A stretch of DNA of 42,287 nt from Betaproteobacteria bacterium (GCA_020621865.1 JAHRYW010000010.1:58788-101074), one strand, 5' to 3'. Numbered from the stretch's first letter, positions 1-10,166 are shown. Notes: generated by a model not told the origin, from the sequence alone. A program made the numbers and translations.

Positions 1-1
1 G

Positions 2-811
<810 letters not shown>

Positions 812-817
812 TTTCTC

Positions 818-1747
818 ATGACAACACTGATTTGCGGTTCGCTGGCTTTCGACAACATCATGGTCTTTCAGGACCGGTTCAAGAACCACATCCTGCCTGA
901 GCAGATTCATATCCTGAACGTCGCTTTTCTGGTGCCGGAAATGCGTCGCGAATTCGGCGGCTGTGCCGGCAACATCGCCTACAACCTGATGCTGCTCGGT
1001 GGCGAGCCGATGATCATGGCCACCGTCGGTGACGATGCCGGGCCCTATCTCGATCGCCTGGATAAACTCGGCTTGGCGCGTACCCACGTCCGCCAGGTTG
1101 CCGGCAGCTTTACCGCGCAGGCCTTCATCACGACCGATCTCGACGACAACCAGATCACCGCTTTCCATCCCGGGGCGATGAGCTTCTCGCATCTGAACAA
1201 GGTGGCCAGCGCCGGTGCCAAGCTGGGCATCGTTGCGCCGGATGGTCGCGAGGGGATGATGCAGCATGCCCGCGACTTCGCCGAAGCCGGCGTGCCGTTC
1301 GTCTTCGATCCGGGTCAGGGCATGCCGATGTTCAGCGGCGACGAGTTGATGGATTTCATGCGCCTGGCGGACTATGCCTGCTTCAACGACTATGAGGCCA
1401 AACTGCTCTGCGACCGCACCGGTCACAGCCTGGAGCAACTGGCCTGCGAGGTGAAGGCGCTGATCGTTACCCGTGGTGGCGAAGGCTCCGAAATCTACGC
1501 CGGCCAGCGTTATGACATCCCCTGCGTCCAGGCCGACGAGATCGTTGACCCGACCGGCTGCGGCGATGCCTATCGCTCCGGCCTGCTCTACGGCATCGCC
1601 AATGGCCTGGACTGGGCGACGACCGGACGACTGGCGGCGGTCATGGGCGCTATCAAGATTGCCCATCGTGGCGGCCAGAACCACCAGCCGAGCCGCGAGG
1701 AAATCGCCGAGCGTTACCGCCAGGCCTTCGGCGCGGCACCCTGGTGA
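818..1747 (+). CDS. PfkB-family carbohydrate/nucleoside kinase
   Basis: The 309-aa product is a ribokinase/PfkB-fold kinase. The N-terminal signature FGGCAGNIAYNL (about residues 46-57) forms part of the substrate site. The C-terminal signature DPTGCGDAYRSG (about 243-254) holds the anion hole and the catalytic Asp of GCGD. The Cys where most members have Ala (GAGD) is typical of bacterial proteins annotated as adenosine kinase or 'carbohydrate kinase family protein'. The phosphate acceptor (adenosine or a sugar) cannot be settled from sequence. The ATG lies 6 nt after the DUF3426 gene, which suggests co-transcription; the following acyltransferase gene has its own 82-nt leader. Confidence 0.88.
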   Translation: MTTLICGSLAFDNIMVFQDRFKNHILPEQIHILNVAFLVPEMRREFGGCAGNIAYNLMLLGGEPMIMATVGDDAGPYLDRLDKLGLARTHVRQVAGSFTAQAFITTDLDDNQITAFHPGAMSFSHLNKVASAGAKLGIVAPDGREGMMQHARDFAEAGVPFVFDPGQGMPMFSGDELMDFMRLADYACFNDYEAKLLCDRTGHSLEQLACEVKALIVTRGGEGSEIYAGQRYDIPCVQADEIVDPTGCGDAYRSGLLYGIANGLDWATTGRLAAVMGAIKIAHRGGQNHQPSREEIAERYRQAFGAAPW

Positions 1748-1794
1748 TGCAACCGCGCTGTCATCTTCGGGCAACGCGCCAGTAACACGCGTCA

Positions 1795-1834
1795 TCCATG
1801 ATGTTCTCCACAACGACAAGGAGAACATCATGGA
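1795..1834 (+). promoter_or_regulatory. Perfect 15-bp inverted repeat over the olsB-like RBS and start
   Basis: The arms TCCATGATGTTCTCC (1795-1809) and GGAGAACATCATGGA (1820-1834) are exact reverse complements around a 10-nt loop (ACAACGACAA). The right arm holds the GGAG of the Shine-Dalgarno sequence (AAGGAG, 1818-1823) and the whole ATG (1830-1832). Folded RNA would hide both from the ribosome. No T-tract follows, so it is not a standard terminator. A protein-binding dyad in DNA is the alternative reading. Confidence 0.8.
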
Positions 1835-2591
1835 AAACATCCACAAGGTTGCCGGCCGCAGCCGCCCAGAAAAGAAGAGCCTGGCGGTCGGTTTTGCCCG
1901 CAGCCAGAGCGACATTCTCGATGCCCAGCGCCTGCGTCACCGCGTTTTTGCCGGGGAAATGGGCGCCAACCTGCCGAGCCGCACGCCGGGCGTCGATCAC
2001 GACATCTACGACCCGTACTGCCAGCACCTGGTCGTCCGCGATACGCAAAGCGGCGAAATCGTCGGCACCTACCGCATCCTGACGCCGGAAAATGCCCGCC
2101 AGGTCGGCTATTACTCGGAGAACGAGTTCGACCTGACCCGTCTGCAGCACCTGCGTTCGCGTCTGGTCGAAATCGGCCGTTCCTGCGTTCATCCCGACTA
2201 CCGCACCGGCGGGACGATCACCCTGCTGTGGTCCGGCCTGGCCCAGTTCATGGTCGACAACAGTTACGACTACCTGATGGGCTGCGCCTCGATCAGCATG
2301 GCCGATGGCGGCCATGCCGCGGCCAGCTTGTATAATCGCCTGGCTGCCGACCATCTGGGGCCGCAGGAATACCGCGTTTTCCCGCGTTGTCCGCTGCCGC
2401 TGGCTGCCCTGCAGCAGGATCGTCCGGCCGAAGTGCCGCCGCTGATCAAGGGCTACCTGCGCGCCGGGGCCTGGATCTGCGGCGAACCGGCCTGGGATCC
2501 CGATTTCAACACCGCCGACCTGCCGATCCTGATGCCGATGGCCAAGGTTTCCGGCCGCTATGCCAAGCACTACCTGGGACAAGAAGCCTGA
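1830..2591 (+). CDS. olsB: OlsB-like GNAT N-acyltransferase (ornithine lipid step 1)
   Basis: The 253-aa product belongs to the Acetyltransf_5 (GNAT-fold) family that includes ornithine N-acyltransferase OlsB. Typical stretches are QRLRHRVFAGEMGA (about 32-45), the central GTYRIL (about 79-84) and LVEIGRSCVHPDYRTGG (about 111-127). OlsB transfers a 3-hydroxyacyl group from acyl carrier protein to the alpha-amino group of ornithine, giving lyso-ornithine lipid. The next gene is a PlsC-type acyltransferase that could add the second chain, and this adjacency is the main argument for the ornithine-lipid reading. The ATG at 1830 is preceded by AAGGAG at 1818 with 6-nt spacing. A longer open frame runs upstream through the kinase gene and is rejected. 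The start lies inside a perfect inverted repeat, which suggests translational control. Confidence 0.8.
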   Translation: MENIHKVAGRSRPEKKSLAVGFARSQSDILDAQRLRHRVFAGEMGANLPSRTPGVDHDIYDPYCQHLVVRDTQSGEIVGTYRILTPENARQVGYYSENEFDLTRLQHLRSRLVEIGRSCVHPDYRTGGTITLLWSGLAQFMVDNSYDYLMGCASISMADGGHAAASLYNRLAADHLGPQEYRVFPRCPLPLAALQQDRPAEVPPLIKGYLRAGAWICGEPAWDPDFNTADLPILMPMAKVSGRYAKHYLGQEA

Positions 2592-3433
2592 ACGACACCA
2601 ACTTTCCAATTCGCGCCTTCCGGATTTTTCGCATCGTCCTGCTGGTGCTGGCCGGGGCGCTGGTATCGCTGACCGCTTTCCCGTTCTGTGGCGATCGTCG
2701 CCGGCTGCGACTCAAGCAGCGCTGGTCGGCCGCCCTGCTCGATGCACTCGGCGTCGAGGTCGAGGCCGATCTGACGCATGCGGTGCCGGGTGCGCTGCTG
2801 GTCGCCAACCATATCTCGTGGATCGATATCTACGTGATTAATGCTGCCTTGCCGGCCGCCTTCGTTTCGAAGGAGGAGGTCCGGCATTGGCCGCTGATCG
2901 GCTGGCTGGCAGCCAGGAACGACACGATTTTCCTGCGCCGCGGCAGCCGCGGCCACGCCAAAATCATCAATCAGCAGGTTGCCGATGTGCTGGCGCAGGG
3001 CAAGCATGTCGCAGTCTTTCCCGAAGGGACGACCAGCGACGGCCGCAGTCTGCTGCATTTCCATGCCGCGCTGCTCCAGCCGGCGCTGGCTGCCGGGCGG
3101 CCGGTGTTGCCGGTGGCGATTTCCTACTGGGAACTCGACGGTCAGCGCAGCCTGGCGCCGCGCTACGACGGCGATATTTCGCTTGGCCAGTGCACGCGGG
3201 CCATTCTTGGCCGCAAGCGCCTGATTGCGCGCCTGGTGACGACGCCGCTGCGCGGCCTGAACGGCGAAGACCGCAAGCAGGTGGCGGCGCAGGCCCGCGA
3301 GGCTATCGCTTTAGCGGCTGGGCTTCCGTTGGTGAACAATCCACCTGAAACACCTGGCGGTCTTCCAGTCGCACCGCCGTCAGATGCCCGCCCCACAGGC
3401 AGCCGGAGTCCAGCGCCAGCAGATTCGGCGTGA
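2588..3433 (+). CDS. PlsC-family 1-acylglycerol-3-phosphate/lyso-lipid acyltransferase
   Basis: The 281-aa product has one N-terminal membrane helix (about residues 15-33) and the PlsC blocks NHISWID (HX4D catalytic motif, His about 78) and FPEGTTSDG (about 145-153). It would acylate a lyso-lipid at the inner membrane. Next to the olsB-like gene it is a candidate OlsA (lyso-ornithine lipid O-acyltransferase), but a phosphatidate-synthesis role is possible. The start is uncertain: no ATG lies in frame near the N-terminus. A CTG at 2588 overlaps the olsB stop as CTGA, where related operons would have ATGA; a GTG at 2645 would cut into the membrane helix. The last 131 nt overlap the end of apaH on the other strand, and the tail they encode is low-complexity Pro/Ala/Ser, unlike the conserved core. 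Confidence 0.78.
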   Translation: MNDTNFPIRAFRIFRIVLLVLAGALVSLTAFPFCGDRRRLRLKQRWSAALLDALGVEVEADLTHAVPGALLVANHISWIDIYVINAALPAAFVSKEEVRHWPLIGWLAARNDTIFLRRGSRGHAKIINQQVADVLAQGKHVAVFPEGTTSDGRSLLHFHAALLQPALAAGRPVLPVAISYWELDGQRSLAPRYDGDISLGQCTRAILGRKRLIARLVTTPLRGLNGEDRKQVAAQAREAIALAAGLPLVNNPPETPGGLPVAPPSDARPTGSRSPAPADSA

Positions 3434-4133
3434 CTTTCAGGCCAAGCGCCGACCAGTGGCCGGTGACCAGTACCGCCTCGGCGCTTTGTCGGCCGGGCAG
3501 GTCGAACCAGGGCAGGTGACCGGCTGGAGCATTGGCGAGCTTGCCCTTGACCTTGAATTCCATGGTGCCTTCCAGCGTGCAGAAGCGCATCCGGGTCATC
3601 GCATTGACGATGACGCGCAGCCTGGGCCAGCCGCGCAGATCGTCGGACCAGGCGGCCGGTTCGCTGCCCCACAGGTTCTGGACGAATTTGCGGAAATCCG
3701 GGCCTTGCAGTGCGGCTTCCACTTCGTGGGCCAGCTCGCGGGCGCGGGCCGTGGTCCATTGCGGCAGCAGGCCGGCGTGCACCAGGCAATAGTCGCCCTC
3801 GGTGTGGCAGAGCGGTTGCTGGCGCAGCCAGTCGAGCAGTTCGGCACAATCGGGGGCGTCGAGAATTTCCTGCAGCGTGTCGTCCTTGCCGCGGTATTTG
3901 GCGCCACCCTCGGCGACCATCAGCAGATAGAGGTCGTGGTTGCCGAGGACGGTTATTGCGGCCGGCCCCAGGGATTTGATCAGGCGCAGTGTGTCCAGCG
4001 ATTTCGGGCCGCGATTGACCAGATCGCCGACCAGCCACAGCCGGTCCCTGGCCGGGTCGAAGGCGCAACGCTCGAGCAGTCGCTGCAGCGAGTCGTAGCA
4101 ACCCTGGATGTCGCCGATGGCGTAGGTGGCCAT
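3303..4133 (-). CDS. apaH: Symmetrical bis(5'-nucleosyl)-tetraphosphatase ApaH
   Basis: The 276-aa product has the metallophosphatase motifs in order: GDIQGCYDSL (residues 7-16), GDLVNRGPKSLDTL (about 37-50) and GNHDLYLL (about 65-72). The C-terminal LALDSGCLWGGHLTAVRLED block is typical of ApaH. It splits Ap4A into two ADP in the cytoplasm. The length matches the family. The ATG (4131-4133) has no visible Shine-Dalgarno sequence, because the 12-mer of the dispersed repeat occupies the 12 bases directly before it on the coding strand. Its 3' end overlaps the convergent plsC-like gene by 131 nt; conserved ApaH residues reach into the overlap, so apaH is the ancestral user of that DNA. Confidence 0.95.
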   Translation of the reverse strand: MATYAIGDIQGCYDSLQRLLERCAFDPARDRLWLVGDLVNRGPKSLDTLRLIKSLGPAAITVLGNHDLYLLMVAEGGAKYRGKDDTLQEILDAPDCAELLDWLRQQPLCHTEGDYCLVHAGLLPQWTTARARELAHEVEAALQGPDFRKFVQNLWGSEPAAWSDDLRGWPRLRVIVNAMTRMRFCTLEGTMEFKVKGKLANAPAGHLPWFDLPGRQSAEAVLVTGHWSALGLKVTPNLLALDSGCLWGGHLTAVRLEDRQVFQVDCSPTEAQPLKR

Positions 4134-4175
4134 AATGCTACGGTCAGGCGGAAAAAAAGGCCAAAATCAGAATTT
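4134..4175 (+). repeat. Dispersed AATGCTACGGTC element, copy A
   Basis: The core AATGCTACGGTC is at 4134-4145, followed by AGGCGG, an A-tract and GGCCAAAATC. With copy D it forms a sub-type in which the central W-tract is A instead of T. It fills most of the 56-nt gap between glmS and apaH, in reverse orientation to both, and its first base directly abuts the apaH start codon. Confidence 0.85.
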
Positions 4176-4189
4176 TGTGCAAGCGATGG

Positions 4190-6013
<1,824 letters not shown>

Positions 6014-6024
6014 AAATTGAATCC

Positions 6025-7032
6025 TTAAACCTTGTAGTAATCGCGATACCAGGCGACGAAGCGGCCGACGCCGTCCTCAACGCTGGTGCCGGGAACGAAG
6101 CCGACCCAGTCGTTGAGCAGGTCGGTGTTGGCATAGGTGGCCGGGACGTCGCCATCCTGCAGCGGCAGCAGGCGCTTTTCGGCCTTCTTGCCCAGCGCGT
6201 TCTCGATAGCGCCGATGAAGTCGAGCAGTTGGACCGGGTTGTTGTTGCCGATGTTGAAGACGCGGTAGGGCGTGTTGCTGGTCGCCGGATCGGCGGCAAT
6301 CGGGTCGTATTCGGCGTTGATCGAGGCATTGCGATCAAGGACGCGGATGACACCTTCGACGATGTCGTCAATGTAGGTGAAGTCGCGCTGCATGTTGCCG
6401 TGGTTGAAGACATCGATCGGCCGGCCTTCGAGGATGGCCTTGGTGAACAGGAACAGCGCCATGTCCGGGCGGCCCCACGGGCCATAGACCGTGAAGAAGC
6501 GCAGGCCGGTCGTCGGCAGGCCGTAGAGATGGCTGTAGGTGTGGGCCATCAGCTCGTTGGCCTTCTTGGTCGCGGCGTACAGGCTGACCGGGTGATCCAC
6601 GCTGTCGTGCTCGGAGAACGGCATCTTGGTGTTGCCGCCATAGACGCTGGAACTGGAGGCATAGACCAGATGCTGCACCTGATGGTGGCGGCAGCCTTCG
6701 AGGATGTTGATGAAGCCGACCAGGTTGCTGTCGACGTAGGCGTGCGGGTTCTGGATCGAATAGCGGACGCCGGCCTGGGCGGCCAGGTGGATGACCTTGT
6801 CGAACTTCTCGGCGGCGAACAAGGCTTCCATGCCGGCCCGGTCGGCGACATCGAGCTTGACGAAGCGGAACCCGGGCAGCGCGGTCAGCCGCTTCAGGCG
6901 GCTTTCCTTCAGCGACACGTCGTAGTAGTCGTTCATGTTGTCGAGACCGACGACCTCGTCGCCGCGCGCCAGCAGGCGCAGCGAGGCAGTCATGCCGATG
7001 AACCCGGCGGCGCCGGTCACAAGAATTTTCAC
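6025..7032 (-). CDS. NAD-dependent epimerase, UDP-glucuronate 4-epimerase type
   Basis: The 335-aa short-chain dehydrogenase/reductase-fold enzyme has the NAD-binding motif GAAGFIG (residues 7-13), SSSSVYGG and the catalytic YAATK. The stretches [45 protein letters not shown] (in part) and [12 protein letters not shown] are typical of CapI/LpsL-type UDP-glucuronate 4-epimerases, which supply UDP-galacturonate for surface polysaccharides. Substrate is inferred from resemblance only. The start is GTG at 7030-7032 with AAGGTG five bases upstream. It leads an operon with glmS, consistent with nucleotide-sugar supply for the envelope, and is divergent from the waaC relic/waaA side. Confidence 0.88.
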   Translation of the reverse strand: MKILVTGAAGFIGMTASLRLLARGDEVVGLDNMNDYYDVSLKESRLKRLTALPGFRFVKLDVADRAGMEALFAAEKFDKVIHLAAQAGVRYSIQNPHAYVDSNLVGFINILEGCRHHQVQHLVYASSSSVYGGNTKMPFSEHDSVDHPVSLYAATKKANELMAHTYSHLYGLPTTGLRFFTVYGPWGRPDMALFLFTKAILEGRPIDVFNHGNMQRDFTYIDDIVEGVIRVLDRNASINAEYDPIAADPATSNTPYRVFNIGNNNPVQLLDFIGAIENALGKKAEKRLLPLQDGDVPATYANTDLLNDWVGFVPGTSVEDGVGRFVAWYRDYYKV

Positions 7033-7130
7033 GAAATCACCTTGGAAAAAAAGTCACGCGATTCTAACTCAGAGCCGCCATGGCGTCCCGTTTTGCAAGC
7101 ATCCTGGCATATTTTCCAGGCAATTAACGG

Positions 7131-7175
7131 GCAGTTTGAACGGCAAACTGCTCGGGCATGGCAGGCATTTATAAT
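7131..7175 (+). promoter_or_regulatory. Inverted repeat plus TATAAT box upstream of waaC relic/waaA
   Basis: The 175-nt gap between the divergent epimerase and the waaC relic contains an exact 8-bp inverted repeat, GCAGTTTG (7131-7138) and CAAACTGC (7144-7151), then a consensus -10 box TATAAT at 7170-7175. The right arm covers where a -35 box would be (about 7147-7152, poor match to TTGACA). That arrangement suits an operator or activator site. A short weaker repeat CCTGG/CCAGG lies at 7103-7120. Confidence 0.5.
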
Positions 7176-7207
7176 GGCGGCTTCCAACGGGACGATTTTA
7201 TCTGCCG

Positions 7208-7276
7208 ATGCGCATTCTGATCGTGAAAACTTCCTCGCTCGGCGATATCGATTGCCACGGCTGCTGGCTCGTCTGA
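7208..7276 (+). pseudogene. waaC: waaC (heptosyltransferase I) N-terminal remnant
   Basis: An ATG at 7208 opens a frame reading MRILIVKTSSLGDI, then eight unrelated residues and a TGA at 7274-7276. The first 14 residues match the start of LPS heptosyltransferase I (E. coli WaaC begins MRVLIVKTSSMGDV). The rest of that protein, about 300 residues, is absent here. The TGA shares its A with the ATG of waaA (TGATG). The simplest reading is a deletion that removed most of waaC and joined its start to waaA. The surviving piece may act as a translated leader for waaA. A collapsed assembly would look the same. Confidence 0.72.
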
Positions 7277-8535
7277 TGGCGCGCCTGGCCTATTCCCTGC
7301 TGTTCTACCTGATCACCCCGCTGATCTGGCTGCGCCTGCTGTGGCGCGGGCGAAAGCAGCCCGAATACTTGCAGAATCTCGGCGAGCGCTATGGCTTCTA
7401 TGGGCAGTCGGCGCCGGACAAACTGATCTGGGTGCACGCCGTCTCGGTCGGCGAGACCCGCGCCGCCCAGCCCCTGATCGAGGGCTTGCAGGCGCGCTGG
7501 CCGGATCACCGCATCCTGCTGACCGGCATGACGCCGACCGGCCGCGCTGCCGGTCGCGAGGTCTATGGCGACAAAGTCATCCAAGCCTATTTGCCCTACG
7601 ATTATCCGGGGGCGGTCGGGCGCTTCTTCCGGCACTTCTCGCCGGCCTTCGGTGTGTTGATGGAAACGGAGGTCTGGCCCAACCTGCTGGCCGCTGCGCA
7701 GGCATGCCAGGTCCCGGTGATGCTCGCCAACGCTCGCCTCTCGGCCCGTTCGGCGCGCGGTTACGGGCGTGTGGCGGCGCTGGCCGGCCCGGCCTTTGCA
7801 TCGTTTTCTGGCGTCGCGGCGCAAACGGCTGGCGATGCCGAACGTCTCGCGGCACTCGGCGCCAGGCAGGTCGAGATCTGCGGCAATTTGAAATTCGATG
7901 TCTCGCCGCCGGAGGAGAAGATTGCGCTCGGCAATGCCTGGCGGGAGGCCATAGGTAAGCGGCCGGTGTGGCTGGCGGCCAGCACGCGTGAAGGCGAAGA
8001 GAGCTTGCTGCTTGAAGCCTGGCGGCGCGCCGCCGTTCCGGAGGTCCTGCTCATGCTGGTGCCGCGTCACCCGCAGCGCTTCGATGCGGTAGCGGCGCTG
8101 CTGCAGCAGGAGGATTGGCGATTCTCGCGGCGCAGCGAAGGTTTGCCGGCGGCCGATGCGCAGGTCTGGCTCGGCGACAGCATGGGCGAAATGGTGGCCT
8201 ACTACACGCTGGCCGATCTGGCCTTCGTCGGCGGCAGTCTGTTGCCGCTCGGTGGCCAGAACCTGATCGAGGCAGCCGCCTGCGGCTGTCCGGTGCTGGT
8301 CGGGCCGCACACCTTCAATTTCCAGCAGGCAACCGAGGATGCGATTGCCAGCGGCGCCGCGCAGCGCGTCGACGACCCGGAAATGCTGAATGCTACGGTC
8401 GGCGCCCTTTTTCGGGAAAAAACGGAATTGGCGGCGATGCGGGTTGCGGCCCGCCAGTTCGCCAGTGCCCATCAGGGCGCCGCGGGTCGGACGCTGGCCC
8501 TTATTGAGCGCTGGATGGGTCGAGCAGCGCGTTGA
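7276..8535 (+). CDS. waaA: 3-deoxy-D-manno-octulosonic acid transferase WaaA
   Basis: The 419-aa GT30 glycosyltransferase attaches Kdo to lipid A precursor at the inner face of the cytoplasmic membrane. It has an N-terminal hydrophobic anchor, then ERYGFYG, the block WVHAVSVGETRAAQPLI (with the catalytic Glu), MTPTGRAAG, METEVWPNLL and, near the C-terminus, FVGGSLLPLGGQNLIEAA and GPHTFNF, all typical of the family. The start ATG overlaps the stop of the waaC relic. Residues 372-386 (NATVGALFREKTELA) are encoded by copy B of the dispersed repeat, without an evident length increase. The last 35 nt overlap the convergent tolC gene. Confidence 0.95.
   Translation: MARLAYSLLFYLITPLIWLRLLWRGRKQPEYLQNLGERYGFYGQSAPDKLIWVHAVSVGETRAAQPLIEGLQARWPDHRILLTGMTPTGRAAGREVYGDKVIQAYLPYDYPGAVGRFFRHFSPAFGVLMETEVWPNLLAAAQACQVPVMLANARLSARSARGYGRVAALAGPAFASFSGVAAQTAGDAERLAALGARQVEICGNLKFDVSPPEEKIALGNAWREAIGKRPVWLAASTREGEESLLLEAWRRAAVPEVLLMLVPRHPQRFDAVAALLQQEDWRFSRRSEGLPAADAQVWLGDSMGEMVAYYTLADLAFVGGSLLPLGGQNLIEAAACGCPVLVGPHTFNFQQATEDAIASGAAQRVDDPEMLNATVGALFREKTELAAMRVAARQFASAHQGAAGRTLALIERWMGRAAR
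8389..8430 (+). repeat. Dispersed AATGCTACGGTC element, copy B, inside waaA
   Basis: Core at 8389-8400, then GGCGCCC, a T5 tract, CGGGAAAAAACGGAA. It is in frame in waaA and encodes NATVGALFREKTELA. It is closest to copy E inside thiE, with which it shares the TTTTTCGGG block. Confidence 0.85.
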
Positions 8536-9835
8536 TCTGGGCGACGTCCTCTTCGCCCAGTGCGCCGGTGGCCGCTTTCAAGCGCAGTTGTGCCATCAGC
8601 GTATCGAGTGTCGCCTTGGCCAGGTCACGGCGGGTGACGTAGACCTGATTCTCGGCGTTCAGCACATCGATGTTGATGCGCACGCCGACTTCATAACCCA
8701 GCTTGTTCGATTCGAGGGCCGACTGCGAGGAAATCAGCGCCGCTTTCAGCGCCTTGACCTGGGCCAGGCCGTTGGTCACGCCGAGGTAATACTGGCGGGC
8801 CGACAGGGCGGCGCCGCGACGGGCGGCATCCAGTCCGGCCTGGGCGGCATTGCGGTTGGCGGCTGCTTCGCGCTGGCGTGATACGGTCAGGCCGCCCTGG
8901 AAGAGCGGTATGCTAACCTGGATGCCGATATTGCGAACGTCGGATTCAAGAGCGGTCGGCGCGCCGCCGGTCAATGACTGGGACTTCGCATAGCCCTGGT
9001 TGGCGACCAGGTCGACCGTCGGATAATGGCCAGCACGCTGCTTGTCCATCTCGCGGGCGGCAATGTCGGCTGCGGCTTGCTGCACCTGAACGGCAATGCT
9101 GTCCTTCTCGGCAGCTGCCACCCACTGGTTCATGTCGTTCGGCTGCGGCGCCGTCAGCGCCGCGTCCTTGCGCGTAGTGGCCAATGGACCGGCCGGTTTG
9201 CCGATGATCGCCGCCAGCGCATGCTGTTTGACTTCAAGATCGCTTTCGGCGGCGATCTCCTGGGCCTGCGCCAGGTCGTAGCGCGCCTGCGCTTCGTGGG
9301 AGTCGGTGATGGTCGCCGTGCCGACCTCGAAATTTTTCTTGGCCGATTCGAGCTGCTGGGCGATGGCTGTCTTGTTGGCGCGCACCGCGGTCAGGTTCTC
9401 GATCGCATAAATGACATCAAAATAGGCCTGCGAGACGCGCAGGATCAGGTCCTGGCGGGCCTGCACGAAATTGGCCTCGGCCTGTGCCACCTGCATTTTC
9501 GACTGGTCGTAGGAAACCCAGTTCTGCCAGCGGAATAGCGGCTGGGTGAGCGATAGCTGGTAGCCATTGCCGTTGTAGCGCTGTTGAAGCGTAGTCGAGG
9601 TGGACAGTATCTTGATGTCGTTGTCGTTCCACACCGTGTTGCCGGACAGCGTCAGGCTGGGCAGCAGCCCGGCGCGGGCCTGCGGCGTCTTCTCGCGGCC
9701 GGCTTCGAGCGTCGCCCGGGCCGCGGCAAAGGTTGGATCGTTGTCCTGCGCCTCGCGATACACCTGCATCAGGTCGGCAGCGTAGAGCGGGGAAGCAAGC
9801 AGCGGGAAAACGATCAGCCAGGCGAGCTTTTTCAT
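8501..9835 (-). CDS. tolC: TolC family outer-membrane efflux channel
   Basis: The 444-aa product has a signal peptide (MKKLAWLIVFPLLASPLYA, cleavage after LYA) and begins the mature protein with ADLMQVYREAQDNDPTFAAARA, the usual TolC start. Two outer-membrane-efflux repeats follow, with LTQPLFRW and SIPLFQGG marking the two strand-forming segments. TolC trimers span the outer membrane and periplasm and serve RND, ABC and type I secretion pumps. It is 7 nt after the rhodanese gene, the last gene of a pcm-rhodanese-tolC operon. The length suits a TolC rather than a dedicated RND lipoprotein: there is no lipobox. Its 3' end overlaps waaA by 35 nt. Confidence 0.95.
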   Translation of the reverse strand: MKKLAWLIVFPLLASPLYAADLMQVYREAQDNDPTFAAARATLEAGREKTPQARAGLLPSLTLSGNTVWNDNDIKILSTSTTLQQRYNGNGYQLSLTQPLFRWQNWVSYDQSKMQVAQAEANFVQARQDLILRVSQAYFDVIYAIENLTAVRANKTAIAQQLESAKKNFEVGTATITDSHEAQARYDLAQAQEIAAESDLEVKQHALAAIIGKPAGPLATTRKDAALTAPQPNDMNQWVAAAEKDSIAVQVQQAAADIAAREMDKQRAGHYPTVDLVANQGYAKSQSLTGGAPTALESDVRNIGIQVSIPLFQGGLTVSRQREAAANRNAAQAGLDAARRGAALSARQYYLGVTNGLAQVKALKAALISSQSALESNKLGYEVGVRINIDVLNAENQVYVTRRDLAKATLDTLMAQLRLKAATGALGEEDVAQINALLDPSSAQ

Positions 9836-9842
9836 GCCATTC

Positions 9843-10166
9843 TCAATAGCGGCGCATGCTCGGGTCGACTTCGCCGGCCCAGGCTTCGACGCCGCCCGTC
9901 AGGTTGTAAACGGCGCCATAACCCTTGCGCTCCAGGAACATCGCCACCTGCATGCTGCGTCCGCCGTGATGGCAGATCACCACCACCTCGCGTTCCGGGT
10001 CGATCTCCTCGCAGCGCATCGGGATCAGATGCATCGGGATGTGCTGGGAGCCTGCCAATTGGCAGAGTTCGATTTCCCACGGTTCGCGCACGTCAAGCAG
10101 GACCGGGTTGGGCCGGGATGCGTCAGCCAGCCATTCGGCGAGTTCTTGGGCGCGAACCTGCTTCAT
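9843..10166 (-). CDS. Rhodanese-like sulfurtransferase domain protein
   Basis: This is a single rhodanese domain of 107 aa. VLLDVREPWEIELCQL (about 22-37) is the first conserved block. The active-site loop is ICHHGGRS, with the catalytic Cys at about residue 64 and the Arg/Ser of the CXXGXRS loop present. NLTGGVEAWAGEVDP ends the fold. Such proteins carry persulfide sulfur in the cytoplasm; the acceptor is unknown. The ATG shares one base with the pcm stop (TGATG), indicating translational coupling. Sitting between pcm and tolC is a common betaproteobacterial arrangement without a known functional explanation. Confidence 0.92.
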   Translation of the reverse strand: MKQVRAQELAEWLADASRPNPVLLDVREPWEIELCQLAGSQHIPMHLIPMRCEEIDPEREVVVICHHGGRSMQVAMFLERKGYGAVYNLTGGVEAWAGEVDPSMRRY

